Shown: positions 47,069 through 56,450, numbered from the stretch's first letter. The stretch: DNA of 64,000 nt from an uncultured Erythrobacter sp. (GCA_947494705.1 CANLVN010000002.1:186001-250000), one strand, 5' to 3'. Program-made: numbers and translations. The notes: generated by a model not told the origin, from the letters alone.

Positions 47069-48508
47069 CTACTCCCAGCCGAACGCTTTCCTGATGATGT
47101 CGTAGATCACGTTCTGCTCGATCACTCCGCGCGCTTCGCTGGCTCCCGGTCCCTGTGCATAGAGCGCGACGTCTTCGCCTCCATGGGTCTCGCTTCCCAG
47201 CGGGATCGCGGCCTGCTGGCGCGCGTCGACACCGGTGGCGGGGTCGGGGCGCGGGTCCTCTCCGGTGATCGCACCCGGGCCATTTCCGTATCCGAGCGTG
47301 GTGTAGGGCTTGCCATCGAGCGCCGCTATCGGCTCTTCAGTGTTGCTTATGTCGCCTTCTGGTGGGACCACCAGGCCGAGGATGTCGTTCCCGCGGCGCG
47401 GATAGCCTGCGATGGTAAAAACATGGCTGTGATCGGCTGTCACCATGATCAGCGTCTCGGCCGGATCGGTGTTGTCGATAGCGTGCTGAATGGCGCGGGC
47501 GAATTCGACCGCTTCCTCCAGCGCATAGCCCGCCTGTCCGGCGTGATGGCCGTGATCGATGCGCCCGCTTTCGACCATCAGGTAATAGCCGTCCGGATCG
47601 GCGTCGAGCCGGGCGATCGCCTGCGCTGTCATGTCGGTCAGGGTCGGCTCGTCAGCCCCTTCACCCTTCGCGCGATCGGCCATGTAGGTCATGTGGCTGG
47701 GCGAAAACAGGCCGAGGACCGGCGCATCCGTTGGCGCGGCTTCGAGTTCGGCTGCATCCTCGACATAGGTCCCGCCTGTTCGCATCGCCCATTCACCGGG
47801 CAGGTCTGCGCCCGCCTCGCTGCGCCTTCCGCCCTGCGCGCTTCCGAAGAAAGCCGCCGTGCCTCCGCCCAGTGCAACGTCCCAGTCGGCGCCGACCAGC
47901 TGGCTGGCAATGTCCGCGCAGCCCACGCCCCGCTCGTCTTCGGGGATCGAGCTGTCGGATTCCCAGTTGCGGTCGGGACTACGCGCATAGACGCTTGCCG
48001 GGGTCGCGTGAGTGATACGCGCGGTCGAGACGATGCCAAGTGCAAGGCCGCGTTGCGCCACCTCTTCGCCTAGGAGCGGCAGCGGATGCGACAAAGCTGG
48101 CGAGCAATCGCCGCGCTCCGCCTCAGGCCCAACGCCGAGCACGCCAATGCGCGTCTTTGCGCCAGAATGCATCGCGGTCGCGGTTCCGGCGCTGTCGGGG
48201 ACCTGCGCGTTTGTGTTGTAGGTCTTCACCAGTGCGACATTGTCGAATGTCTCGAACGGCAGGACATATTCCTCGCCCGACTGTCCCCGCTTCTGCCCGG
48301 CATAGATGCGGGCGGCGGTGATGGTGGAGATGCCCATGCCGTCGCCGATGAAGAGGATGACGTTCTTCGCGCGCGGCGCTTCTATCGCTTCGGCTCCCAT
48401 CGGTTCGGCGGGCGAAGCACTGGCAAGCGGCGCGGTGCCGCCGTCATGGGTGCAGGCACCCAGAGACAGAGCGATGGTGGCTGCGAGGGTGGCGAGGATG
48501 CGGTTCAT
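47069..48508 (-). CDS. Alkaline phosphatase (PhoA family), lipoprotein
   Basis: Phosphomonoesterase of 479 residues, lipidated: signal peptide with SLGAC and Cys19. The domain begins NVILFIGDGMGISTITAARIY (metal Asp), with the catalytic Ser in PDSAGTATAMHSGAKTRIG, then SGRIDHGHHAG and VTADHSHVFTIAGYPRRG (metal-binding Asp/His). These features match the PhoA superfamily. It would release phosphate from organic esters at the cell surface. The ATG at 48508 has GGAGAAA upstream; longer frames (to 49189) lie under the divergent xth gene. I see no PHO-box repeat in its 96-bp upstream gap. Confidence 0.94.
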   Translation of the reverse strand: MNRILATLAATIALSLGACTHDGGTAPLASASPAEPMGAEAIEAPRAKNVILFIGDGMGISTITAARIYAGQKRGQSGEEYVLPFETFDNVALVKTYNTNAQVPDSAGTATAMHSGAKTRIGVLGVGPEAERGDCSPALSHPLPLLGEEVAQRGLALGIVSTARITHATPASVYARSPDRNWESDSSIPEDERGVGCADIASQLVGADWDVALGGGTAAFFGSAQGGRRSEAGADLPGEWAMRTGGTYVEDAAELEAAPTDAPVLGLFSPSHMTYMADRAKGEGADEPTLTDMTAQAIARLDADPDGYYLMVESGRIDHGHHAGQAGYALEEAVEFARAIQHAIDNTDPAETLIMVTADHSHVFTIAGYPRRGNDILGLVVPPEGDISNTEEPIAALDGKPYTTLGYGNGPGAITGEDPRPDPATGVDARQQAAIPLGSETHGGEDVALYAQGPGASEARGVIEQNVIYDIIRKAFGWE

Positions 48509-48604
48509 GGCGTTTCTCCGAATTTCCAGAGGCCATATCGGCCGCGCGCGTAACAGGAAAGTGAGAGGTGGCGTTTTGCTCAGCCTCATCCTAAATCCGG
48601 CCCC

Positions 48605-49393
48605 ATGCTGTCTGTTGCCACCTGGAACATCAACTCGGCTCGCCTGCGCCTGCCGATCATCGCGGACTACCTGAAGGCCGAAGCGCCCGATATCCTGTGC
48701 CTTCAGGAGATCAAGTGCGAGAGCCACCTGTTCCCCGCCGAAGCGCTTGCCGAACTTGGCTACGAGCATCAGGCGATAAGCGGGCAGAAGGGCTATCACG
48801 GCGTGGCGACGGTCAGCCGCGTGCCGATCCGCGAGATTTCGCGTCACGACTGGCAGGACAATGGCGAAGCGCGCCATGTCGGCGTCGAGGTCTTGGGCCG
48901 CGATATGCTTCTGGAGAATGTCTATGTGCCCGCAGGCGGGGATGTGCCCGACCGCGAAGTGAACGCGAAGTTCGGCCAGAAACTCGATTTCCTCGAACGC
49001 ATGACCCGCTGGGCGGATAAGGTGGACAAGCCCACACTGATCGTCGGCGATTTCAATATTGCCCCGCTTGAGAGCGATGTGTGGAGCCACAAGCAGCTGC
49101 TCAAGGTTGTCAGTCACACGCCCGTGGAAGTCGAGACGCTGCAGCGCTTCAAGGACGCGCATGGATGGGTCGATATCGGGCGCGAGCATATTCGCGAGCC
49201 CGAACGTTATTACAGCTGGTGGTCGTACCGCTCACCCGATTGGCGCAAGAACGACCGTGGTCGGCGGCTGGACCATATGTGGGCTTCGCCGGAGCTGGCA
49301 AGACAGGCCACCGCGCATCGCGTGCTGGAGGATGCACGCAGCTGGGAAAAGCCCTCCGACCACATCCCGCTCGTGACCGAGTTCGATATTTGA
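48605..49393 (+). CDS. xth: Exodeoxyribonuclease III
   Basis: AP endonuclease/3'-exonuclease of the ExoIII family, 262 residues, used in base-excision repair. It has LCLQEIKCESHLFP with the metal Glu near residue 36, HGVATVSR, VYVPAGGD, GDFNIAP and the C-terminal WSYRSPDWRKNDRGRRLDHMWAS plus SDHIPLVTEF with the catalytic His. The length is typical. Its TGA overlaps the TTG start of ribA (TTGA). It is divergent from the alkaline phosphatase gene across 96 bp. Confidence 0.95.
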   Translation: MLSVATWNINSARLRLPIIADYLKAEAPDILCLQEIKCESHLFPAEALAELGYEHQAISGQKGYHGVATVSRVPIREISRHDWQDNGEARHVGVEVLGRDMLLENVYVPAGGDVPDREVNAKFGQKLDFLERMTRWADKVDKPTLIVGDFNIAPLESDVWSHKQLLKVVSHTPVEVETLQRFKDAHGWVDIGREHIREPERYYSWWSYRSPDWRKNDRGRRLDHMWASPELARQATAHRVLEDARSWEKPSDHIPLVTEFDI

Positions 49394-50475
49394 GCGCCGA
49401 CGCGCCCTCTCCTGCACCCTCTCCCGCAAGGCGCGCGGCGCAGGCCGTGGATGCGCTGCGCCATGGCTGGCCGCTGACCTTCGACGATGGGCCCACCCTG
49501 TTACCAGTCGAAACCGCCATCGCGAGCGAAGCCAGGGCACCGCAGATGCTGATCTCGGCGGCGCGCGCGGCGACACTCAAGCTCGCAAACCAGCGCGAGG
49601 CTGCTGTCCCGCATTCCCCGGTGCTGATCCGCGGCGGCGACCCGTTCGATCTGCGCGAAGCTCTGCCCATCGCCGATCCGGCGCTCGACCTCGGAAATCC
49701 GCTCAAAGGACCCTTTCGTGCCGAGCCGCTGGAATGGGAAGACGCCGCACGTGCAGCTATGGAGCTGGCGCGGATTGCAGGCATACTTCCCGCCTTCATG
49801 GTCGACCCCGATGGAGCCGGTGAAGCCCATCGGCTCATCGCGAGCGACATTGCGCACTACACCGACGCAGGTGCCCTCCGTGTCGTTACACGCGCCCGCC
49901 TGCCCGTCAGCGCCAGCGAGGATGCGACCATCATCGCCTTTCGTTCACCTGCCGATACACGCGAACACGTCGCGCTCGTCATCGGCAGGCAAAACGGTGA
50001 CCGCGAGCCGTTGGTGCGACTGCATTCGGAATGTTTGACCGGCGATATCCTCGGCAGCCTGAAATGCGATTGCGGCCCGCAGCTCGACGCCGCGCTGCAT
50101 GCGATGGCCGCGCACGCTCGCGAAGATGGGGGCTGGGGCGCGCTGCTCTATTTGCGGCAGGAGGGGCGCGGGATCGGCCTCATCAACAAGCTGCGCGCCT
50201 ACCGGCTACAGGACCAGGGGTTCGACACCGTCGATGCCAACACAAGGCTTGGCCTTCCCGACGAGGCGCGAGATTTTCCGACCGCTGCTCGTATGCTCGA
50301 ACTAATGGGAGCGCGGAACATCAGGCTGATGACCAACAACCCGAAAAAGGTCGAGGCGCTCGAAGCTGCGGGCATTACGGTAAGCGAACGGGTCGCCCAC
50401 CAATTGCCCGACAACCCGCATAATGCGCGCTATCTTAGCACCAAGCGCGACCGACACGGACACCTGCTGATATGA
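49390..50475 (+). CDS. ribA: GTP cyclohydrolase II with degenerate RibB-like N-terminal region
   Basis: Riboflavin-pathway enzyme of 361 residues from a TTG start (49390) that overlaps the xth stop. Residues about 180-361 are GTP cyclohydrolase II: zinc cysteines near residues 215, 226 and 228 in SECLTGDILGSLKCDCG, then LYLRQEGRGIGLINKLRAYRLQD and MTNNPKK. Residues about 15-160 align loosely with DHBP synthase (AAMELARIAGILPAFMV resembles its AxxLARLAG helix), but the acidic catalytic loop DEDRENEGD is replaced by DDGPTLLPVE. So RibA activity is likely and RibB activity unlikely. The GNAT gene overlaps the stop as ATGA. Confidence 0.93.
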   Translation: MSADAPSPAPSPARRAAQAVDALRHGWPLTFDDGPTLLPVETAIASEARAPQMLISAARAATLKLANQREAAVPHSPVLIRGGDPFDLREALPIADPALDLGNPLKGPFRAEPLEWEDAARAAMELARIAGILPAFMVDPDGAGEAHRLIASDIAHYTDAGALRVVTRARLPVSASEDATIIAFRSPADTREHVALVIGRQNGDREPLVRLHSECLTGDILGSLKCDCGPQLDAALHAMAAHAREDGGWGALLYLRQEGRGIGLINKLRAYRLQDQGFDTVDANTRLGLPDEARDFPTAARMLELMGARNIRLMTNNPKKVEALEAAGITVSERVAHQLPDNPHNARYLSTKRDRHGHLLI

Positions 50476-50990
50476 CCGGACCTGCAACGCCCGTAACCAT
50501 CCGTCCTGAAGCGGCAGGCGATGAGCCTGCTATCCACCGGCTTACCGAGGCTGCGTTCAAGAACATGGCATTCAGCGAAGGCAAAGAGCCCCGCATCGTC
50601 GATAGATTGCGGCGTGACGGAGACCTTGCCCTGTCGCTGGTCGCGGAAGACGCCGACAGGATCGTGGGCCACATCGCCTTTTCGCCGGTCTCCATCGTCG
50701 GCGGGACGAAGGAATGGTTCGGTCTGGGTCCGGTGTCGGTATGGCCGGAACTGCAGCGCAGCGGCATCGGCAGTGCGCTTATCCGCCGCGGCATCGCTGA
50801 CCTCAGCCAGCGCGGCGCGCGAGGCATCGTGCTGCTGGGCGATCCGCACTATTACGGACGCTTCGGCTTCGAACACGTGCCGGAGCTGACCTATCCGGGG
50901 CCGCCGCCACAGTATTTCCAGGCGTTGCTGCTCGATGGCGATATGCCGAGCGGCGAAGTGACTTACCCGCTTGCTTTCGAGGAAAACTGA
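50472..50990 (+). CDS. GNAT-family N-acetyltransferase
   Basis: Acetyl-CoA-dependent acetyltransferase of 172 residues. The acetyl-CoA-binding motif is VSVWPELQRSGIGSALIRRGI (about residues 90-110), preceded by HIAFSPVSIVGGTKEWFGLG and followed by VLLGDPHYYGRFGFEHV, a segment common in the YhbS-like branch. Substrate unknown. The ATG at 50472 overlaps the ribA stop (ATGA), so it is coupled to ribA and xth. Confidence 0.9.
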   Translation: MTGPATPVTIRPEAAGDEPAIHRLTEAAFKNMAFSEGKEPRIVDRLRRDGDLALSLVAEDADRIVGHIAFSPVSIVGGTKEWFGLGPVSVWPELQRSGIGSALIRRGIADLSQRGARGIVLLGDPHYYGRFGFEHVPELTYPGPPPQYFQALLLDGDMPSGEVTYPLAFEEN

Positions 50991-51049
50991 CCGCGCGGGG
51001 CCTTTTTACAGCCGGTGTGGTTTGGCGGTGAGGCGCGCAGCAGCGCGGG

Positions 51050-52051
51050 TCACCTCAACTCGTAATCCACCAATCCACGGGCCAGCCGGTTGCCGCTCAT
51101 CACCACGCGTGAATTGGTCCAGTCGGCGAGGAACACGCTCGACCGCTGAAGGCCAGGAACGAAGCGTGCTTCGTTGTTGCGCACCTGCAGCCCGTCGGGA
51201 TCGTGCAGCAGATCTTCCGCGCCCAGCGCGATGAAAGCGGAGTAATTCTCCTTGTCGCGGCCCTGCATGAACCAGTTTCCGGCGATCAGCCCGGTGCTGC
51301 CTGCCGGAAGGTCGATCATGTAATTGGTGCCGCTGCCCGCCGCATCGTCGAAGCTGTTGTCCTCGATCACGACCTTGGCCGAGCGCGCCTTCACGTAGTG
51401 ACCGCCGCGACCGCGCTCGAAACGGCTGTCGCGCACGGTCAGCTCGCCATAATTCCCGATATAGATCGAATGCGCACACCCCGCCGAATGCTCGCAAGTG
51501 CCAAGCCCGCTGAAGGTCGATCGCATGATGTAAATGCGGCCCGTCGGATCGTCGGCGGTAAGGATGCCCTGCTGGCTGTCGAGGAAACGCGAATAGGCGA
51601 CGTTTAGCGCGCCCTTCTCAAGCCGGATGCCTGCCCCGTTGCCATCGCCCACGGCCATGTTGGTGAAAGTAAGCCCTCGCACTTCGGCACCGAGCCCGCG
51701 CAGCACCAGTGCCGCCTTGCCCTCGCATGATCGGCGGTCGAATGTGACGGTGCCGTATTCGCGGGCGGCGTAAATCACGACGCCGGCGGTCTGGACCGCG
51801 CATTGGCGATAGGTGCCCGGTGCAATCTCGATCGTGCCGCGCTGGTCACCGATTGCATCGACTGCGGCCTGCAATGTGGGAAAGCCGCGCCCTTGCTCGA
51901 CCACCGTGAACGCACCCCGTTCCTGAGCGGAGGATGGATTGGCCGCGACCATCAGCGCCGCGAGCGCTGTCATCGCTGAAAGCCGCAGGAGGGTGGTGGA
52001 CAGCGCGGCCGGGCGCGTTCGGGTGTCGGGCTTCGTCATGAGATCTGTCAT
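51050..52051 (-). CDS. Secreted right-handed parallel beta-helix repeat protein
   Basis: Protein of about 333 residues with an N-terminal signal region (hydrophobic LSAMTALAALMVAANPSSAQE) and a right-handed beta-helix domain: repeats of hydrophobic-x-hydrophobic turns such as IEIAPGTYRQCAV, ALVLRGLGAEVRGLTFTNM, IRLEKGALNVAYSRF and VVIEDNSFDDAAG. Relatives include polysaccharide lyases and carbohydrate-binding proteins, but no catalytic motif is clear. The start may be the ATG at 52051 or 52039; longer frames are not needed. It is divergent from the lipoprotein gene at 52190. Confidence 0.8.
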   Translation of the reverse strand: MTDLMTKPDTRTRPAALSTTLLRLSAMTALAALMVAANPSSAQERGAFTVVEQGRGFPTLQAAVDAIGDQRGTIEIAPGTYRQCAVQTAGVVIYAAREYGTVTFDRRSCEGKAALVLRGLGAEVRGLTFTNMAVGDGNGAGIRLEKGALNVAYSRFLDSQQGILTADDPTGRIYIMRSTFSGLGTCEHSAGCAHSIYIGNYGELTVRDSRFERGRGGHYVKARSAKVVIEDNSFDDAAGSGTNYMIDLPAGSTGLIAGNWFMQGRDKENYSAFIALGAEDLLHDPDGLQVRNNEARFVPGLQRSSVFLADWTNSRVVMSGNRLARGLVDYELR

Positions 52052-52189
52052 ACTGCGAAAGGTCGAAGGCGAGATGCACGGATTCGCGGCTGTACCGTTT
52101 CGATGCATCAATTCGCGCTTGGCTTAACGGGCCTTACGCCGCTAGACCTCTCCCGCGAAACCGTGGGATCATTCGAGGAGGAAATACCC

Positions 52190-52498
52190 ATGAAGATTAG
52201 TGCAACCTGGGCCGTGCTGGCCGGTGCAGCTTTCGCTCTTGCCGCATGCGGCAGTTCTGAAGATGCATCGACCGAAGCGATGCCCGACACGGTCGAAATG
52301 CCCGCCGACGAAGCGCTCGCTCCGATCGAGGAAGAGCCGGTCGAAGACACTGAGGCCGCAGGCCCGCCGCCTGCCCCGGCCGACACCGCGCCCGACCTCC
52401 AGACCACCGAGCAAGCCGCCGACGCCGCCGCCGATGTCGCAGCGGAAGCCGCTGCCGCCGCCGAGGCCGCAGAAGCCGCTGCTGCTGCACAAGAGTGA
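52190..52498 (+). CDS. Small Ala/Glu-rich lipoprotein
   Basis: Protein of 102 residues with lipobox LAAC (Cys20) after a short signal peptide. The mature part is Pro/Glu/Ala-rich and ends in an Ala-rich helix (AADVAAEAAAAAEAAEAAAAAQ). No family is recognised. A strong GAGGAGGAAA site precedes the ATG at 52190. Its stop overlaps the possible GTG start (GTGA) of the next lipoprotein gene, so they are probably one transcript. Confidence 0.8.
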   Translation: MKISATWAVLAGAAFALAACGSSEDASTEAMPDTVEMPADEALAPIEEEPVEDTEAAGPPPAPADTAPDLQTTEQAADAAADVAAEAAAAAEAAEAAAAAQE

Positions 52499-52500
52499 GA

Positions 52501-52758
52501 ATGGAGCACCGATGCGCCATCGGTGCAGCGCTGATCGCTCCCGCTTTGCTGCTCGCCGCCTGCGATAGCCACAGTGCGAGCAGCGGACCGGGAGGGGTGA
52601 GCGAAGGCGAGGCGCGCGCGCTTGAGGATGCAGCCGACATGCTCGATGAGCGCCGTTTGCCCGAAGGCGCGCTTCCCGATAACGCCGCGGCGAACGACGG
52701 AGCGGAAATCGACGCCGCGCCGCAACAACCAGTAAACGAGGACGGAGCGGGCGAATGA
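52501..52758 (+). CDS. Small lipoprotein, unknown function
   Basis: Protein of 85 residues from the ATG at 52501 (a GTG at 52495 would overlap the previous stop as GTGA). Lipobox LLAAC gives Cys21. The mature part is acidic and mostly disordered in composition, with a short helix SEGEARALEDAADMLDERR. No family is recognised. Its stop overlaps the acyl-CoA dehydrogenase start as ATGA (52755-52758), so it is translated with the acyl-CoA cluster. Confidence 0.75.
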   Translation: MEHRCAIGAALIAPALLLAACDSHSASSGPGGVSEGEARALEDAADMLDERRLPEGALPDNAAANDGAEIDAAPQQPVNEDGAGE

Positions 52759-53957
52759 ACGCACCCCATGACAAATCGCAATTCAACCCCGGCATGGACG
52801 AGGACACGTTCGAGCAGTTCGCCGAACAGCTGACCCGCTATGTCCGCGAACGGCTGATTCCGGCGGAAAAGGACGTCATTGCCAATGACGCCATCCCGCC
52901 CGAGATCATCGACGAAATGCGCGACATGGGCCTGTTCGGCTTGAGCGTGCCTGAGGAATATGGCGGCGCAGGCCTCAACATGACGCAATATGCGCGCGTG
53001 GTGAACATCATGGCCTATGCCGCGCCCGCCTATCGCTCGATCTTTTCGATCAATGTCGGCATGTTCTCAAGCGCGCTCAAGAACGGCGCAACCGACGCAC
53101 AAAAGGCCGAATGGTACCCCAAGATAGCCGAAGGCAAGATTGCATGCTTCGGCCTGACCGAGCCCGGCTCAGGCAGCGACAGCGCGGCGATGGCGACCAC
53201 CGCCACCCCCGACCCGGATGGCAATGGATGGATTCTCAACGGATCGAAACGTTACATCACCAACGCGCCGCATGCCGATGTCGCGCTCATCATGGCGCGC
53301 ACTGAAAAGGACGCGCAGCCCAAGAACGCGCATGTCAGCGCATTTCTGGTGCCGATGGACACGCCCGGCGTCTCTACCGGATCGCCCGACGAGAAGATGG
53401 GCCAGGCGGGCAGCCATGTGTCCGACATCATGCTCGACGATGTAAAGGTACCGGGCGATGCCCTGCTGGGTGGAGAGACTGGCAAGGGTTTCCGCTTCGC
53501 GATGCAGAGCCTGGACAACGGCCGCATTTCCGTGGGTGCTGCGGCAACCGGCTATGCCCGGCGCGCGCTCGACAGCGCGCTGCGCTACGCCAATGAGCGC
53601 AAGGCGTTCGGCGAACCCATTTCGCGCTTCCAGCTGATCCAGGCGATGCTCGCCGACAGCGAGATCGAAATCTACGCCGCCGAGGCGATGATGGCCGATG
53701 TCACCGCACGCGCCGACCGGGGCGAGAACATTCTCGTCAAGGCCGCCGCGTTCAAGGTCTTTGCCTCCGAAATGTGCGGGCGAGTGGTCGATCGGGTGGT
53801 GCAGGTCTATGGCGGCGCGGGCTACCTTGCCGAGTATGACGCCGAACGCTTCTTCCGCGATGCGCGCATTTATCGAATCTACGAAGGCACGACGCAGATC
53901 CTGCAACTCCAGATCGCCAAGCACATGCTGCGCGAGTGGGAAGCGGCGAACGGGTGA
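52755..53957 (+). CDS. Acyl-CoA dehydrogenase
   Basis: FAD-dependent acyl-CoA dehydrogenase of 400 residues. Motifs: CFGLTEPGSGSDSAAMATTA, KRYITNAPHADVALIMART, and the C-terminal YGGAGYLAEYDAERFFRDARIYRIYEGTTQILQL, where the Glu of IYEGTTQI is the usual catalytic base for this subfamily (unlike the isovaleryl-CoA enzyme at 11672). It introduces the alpha-beta double bond; chain specificity is unknown. It is the first enzyme of a four-gene cluster with a CoA transferase, thiolase and hydratase-like protein. The ATG overlaps the upstream lipoprotein stop. Confidence 0.93.
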   Translation: MNAPHDKSQFNPGMDEDTFEQFAEQLTRYVRERLIPAEKDVIANDAIPPEIIDEMRDMGLFGLSVPEEYGGAGLNMTQYARVVNIMAYAAPAYRSIFSINVGMFSSALKNGATDAQKAEWYPKIAEGKIACFGLTEPGSGSDSAAMATTATPDPDGNGWILNGSKRYITNAPHADVALIMARTEKDAQPKNAHVSAFLVPMDTPGVSTGSPDEKMGQAGSHVSDIMLDDVKVPGDALLGGETGKGFRFAMQSLDNGRISVGAAATGYARRALDSALRYANERKAFGEPISRFQLIQAMLADSEIEIYAAEAMMADVTARADRGENILVKAAAFKVFASEMCGRVVDRVVQVYGGAGYLAEYDAERFFRDARIYRIYEGTTQILQLQIAKHMLREWEAANG

Positions 53958-53960
53958 TCT

Positions 53961-55214
53961 TTGTATAAGCTCCTCAATGACCTGAGCATCGTAGAAGTCT
54001 CCAGCTTTGTCGCATCGCCCACTGCCGGGCTTTACTGCGCGCAGATGGGTGCCGAGGTGATCCGCGTGGACCATACGGCTGGCGGGCTGGATTACGACCG
54101 CTACATGCTGACCAAGGAAGGGCGTTCGCTCTCCTGGGAGAACCTGAACCGCGCGAAGAAATCGGTCGCGCTCGACCTGCGCTCGGGCGAGGGGCGCGAA
54201 CTGTGCGTCGAACTCGCCGCGCGCACCGGCAATGCGATCACCAACCTGCCGGAAAAAAGCTTTCTGAGCCATGATGCCATGAAGGCGGCCCAGCCCGATT
54301 CCGCCCCCGACATGACTTCGGTGCGGATCATGGGCTGGCACGACGGGCGGCAGGCCATGGATTTCACCGTCAATGCCGCAGCGGGATATCCGTTGATGTG
54401 CGGGCCGGAAGACTGGGACATGGAAACCGCCCCACCGGTCAATCAGGTGCTACCTGCCTGGGACTTTATCACCGGTGCCTATTGCGCCTTTGCCCTGCTC
54501 GCGGCCCTGCGCCATCGGGATGCGACCGGAGAAGGCTCCGAGATACGCGTGCCGCTCGGTGACGTAGCCATCGGGACACTCGCCAATTCGGGCACCATGG
54601 CCGAGATGCTCTTTCGCGGCGACGACCGCGAACGGCTCGGCAATGCGATCTGGGGTGCGTTCGGGCGCGATTTCCGGAGCAAGGACAACGTGCGCTTCAT
54701 GGTCGCCGCGCTGACGCCCAAGCAATGGGACGGCCTGGTCGAAGCTTTCGGCGTCGCGGTACCCATCGGCAACCTGGAGGCGGAACTTGGCGTCAAATTC
54801 GCCGATGGTGACCGCCCGCGTTTCGAGCACCGCCATGCGCTGTTCGACATCTTCCAGACCGTCGCCTCGAGCCACGAATTCAGCTCGCTCAAGACGCGAA
54901 TGGCGGCCAATGGCTGCACCTTCGAAAGATACCGCACCGCTTTCGAGGCGGCACAGGACCCGGAGCTGGTGGCCGATAATCCTCTTTTCGGCCCTTCACC
55001 GGCCAACCCCTCCGGGTTCGAATATCCCGCCGCGCGCAGCTTCGCCAACTTGCCCGGCCGCGAAGCGGGCAACCCGGCCCCTGCACCCTATCTGGGGCAG
55101 CATTCGGAGGAAGTCCTCGCCGAGCGGCTGGGACTTTCGAGCGGCGCCATCGGCAAACTGGTCGACGCCGGTACCGTCGCACTCAGCGACGCGGGCAAGC
55201 ATTACAATCGTTAG
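53961..55214 (+). CDS. CaiB/BaiF-type (family III) CoA transferase
   Basis: CoA transferase of 417 residues from a TTG start 3 bp after the dehydrogenase stop (no ATG in a suitable place). Family features: LSIVEVSSFVASPTAGLYCAQMGAEVIRVDH at the N-terminus, WENLNRAKKSVALDLRSGEGRE, and the region PAWDFITGAYCAFALLAALRHRDATGEG with the probable catalytic Asp in PAWD. It would transfer CoA between carboxylic acids, supplying a CoA ester to the neighbouring enzymes. Donor and acceptor are unknown. Confidence 0.9.
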   Translation: MYKLLNDLSIVEVSSFVASPTAGLYCAQMGAEVIRVDHTAGGLDYDRYMLTKEGRSLSWENLNRAKKSVALDLRSGEGRELCVELAARTGNAITNLPEKSFLSHDAMKAAQPDSAPDMTSVRIMGWHDGRQAMDFTVNAAAGYPLMCGPEDWDMETAPPVNQVLPAWDFITGAYCAFALLAALRHRDATGEGSEIRVPLGDVAIGTLANSGTMAEMLFRGDDRERLGNAIWGAFGRDFRSKDNVRFMVAALTPKQWDGLVEAFGVAVPIGNLEAELGVKFADGDRPRFEHRHALFDIFQTVASSHEFSSLKTRMAANGCTFERYRTAFEAAQDPELVADNPLFGPSPANPSGFEYPAARSFANLPGREAGNPAPAPYLGQHSEEVLAERLGLSSGAIGKLVDAGTVALSDAGKHYNR

Positions 55215-55223
55215 GAATAATCC

Positions 55224-56450
55224 ATGAGCAGAAGAGCCGCCATCGTCACCCCCCTGCGCACCCCCGTAGGCAAGTTCCTCGGCGGGTTGTCGAGCGTGAA
55301 TGCGGGCGAACTGGGCGCAGTCATTCTCAAGGCGCTGGTCGAGCGGTCGGGGATCGACCCGGAGCGCGTCGACGACGTCGTGTTCTCGCAAGGCTACGGC
55401 AATGCGGAAGCCCCGGCGATCGGTCACTGGTCGTGGCTCGCCGCCGGCCTGCCGCTCGAAGTGCCCGGCTACCAGCTGGACCGGCGCTGCGGTTCGGGCC
55501 TGCAAGCGGTCGCAAACGCTGCGATGATGGTTGAAACCGGCATGGCCGACGTTGTGGTCGCCGGTGGGTGCGAAAGCATGTCCAATGTCGAGCACTACAC
55601 CTTGCAGGGGCGCGGCGGTGCCCGGATGGGCGACATCACGCTGCATGACCGATTGTCTCGCGGGCGCGTGATGAGCCAGCCGATCGAGCGCTTCGGCGTG
55701 ATTACGGGCATGATCGAAACCGCCGAAAACCTCGCCAAGGATTACAAGATCTCGCGCGAAGCCGCCGACGAATACGCAGTGCGCTCGCATCTCAATGCCG
55801 CGGCTGCGTGGGAGGCGGGCAAGTTCGACGGACACCTCGTTCCTGTAGAAGTGCCGCAGCGGCGTGGCGATCCGGTGATTTTCGACCGCGACGAAGGCTA
55901 CCGCGCCGATGCTTCGATGGAGGTATTGGGAAGCCTGCGTCCCATCGACGGCAAGCGCGACCCCGATGCCATTGTCACCGCCGGCAACGCCAGCCAGCAG
56001 AACGATGCGGCGGCGGCGTGCCTCGTGGTGGCCGAAGACAAGCTCGAGGAACTTGGCCTCGAACCTTCCCTGTGGTTCGGCGGATGGGCGGCGGCAGGCT
56101 GCGACCCTTCGCGCATGGGTATCGGCCCGGTCCCGGCGGTCGAGCGTCTGTTCGAACGGCGCGGTTACAGCTGGGACGATATGGGCCTCGTCGAACTCAA
56201 TGAAGCCTTCGCGCCGCAAGTGCTCGCCGTGCTCAAGGGATGGGGCTGGAGCGAGGACGATTCGCGCCGCGAGATGCTCAACGTCAACGGTTCGGGGATT
56301 TCCCTCGGCCACCCCATCGGTGCAACCGGCGGGCGAATCCTGGCCGACATGGCCGCCGAAATGCATCGCCGCGAGGCGCGCTATGGCCTCGAAACGATGT
56401 GCATCGGCGGCGGTCAGGGGATCGCGGCGGTGTTCGAGCGCGCAGTTTGA
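55224..56450 (+). CDS. Thiolase (acetyl-CoA acyltransferase)
   Basis: Thiolase of 408 residues. Nucleophile Cys is in LDRRCGSGLQAVANAA (about residue 91); the later His is in NVNGSGISLGHPIGATGGR and Cys in MCIGGGQGIAAVFE, giving the complete catalytic set. It cleaves 3-ketoacyl-CoA or condenses acetyl-CoA; the context with dehydrogenase and hydratase-like genes favours degradation. The stop overlaps the TTG start of the hydratase-like gene (TTGA, 56447-56450). Confidence 0.93.
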   Translation: MSRRAAIVTPLRTPVGKFLGGLSSVNAGELGAVILKALVERSGIDPERVDDVVFSQGYGNAEAPAIGHWSWLAAGLPLEVPGYQLDRRCGSGLQAVANAAMMVETGMADVVVAGGCESMSNVEHYTLQGRGGARMGDITLHDRLSRGRVMSQPIERFGVITGMIETAENLAKDYKISREAADEYAVRSHLNAAAAWEAGKFDGHLVPVEVPQRRGDPVIFDRDEGYRADASMEVLGSLRPIDGKRDPDAIVTAGNASQQNDAAAACLVVAEDKLEELGLEPSLWFGGWAAAGCDPSRMGIGPVPAVERLFERRGYSWDDMGLVELNEAFAPQVLAVLKGWGWSEDDSRREMLNVNGSGISLGHPIGATGGRILADMAAEMHRREARYGLETMCIGGGQGIAAVFERAV

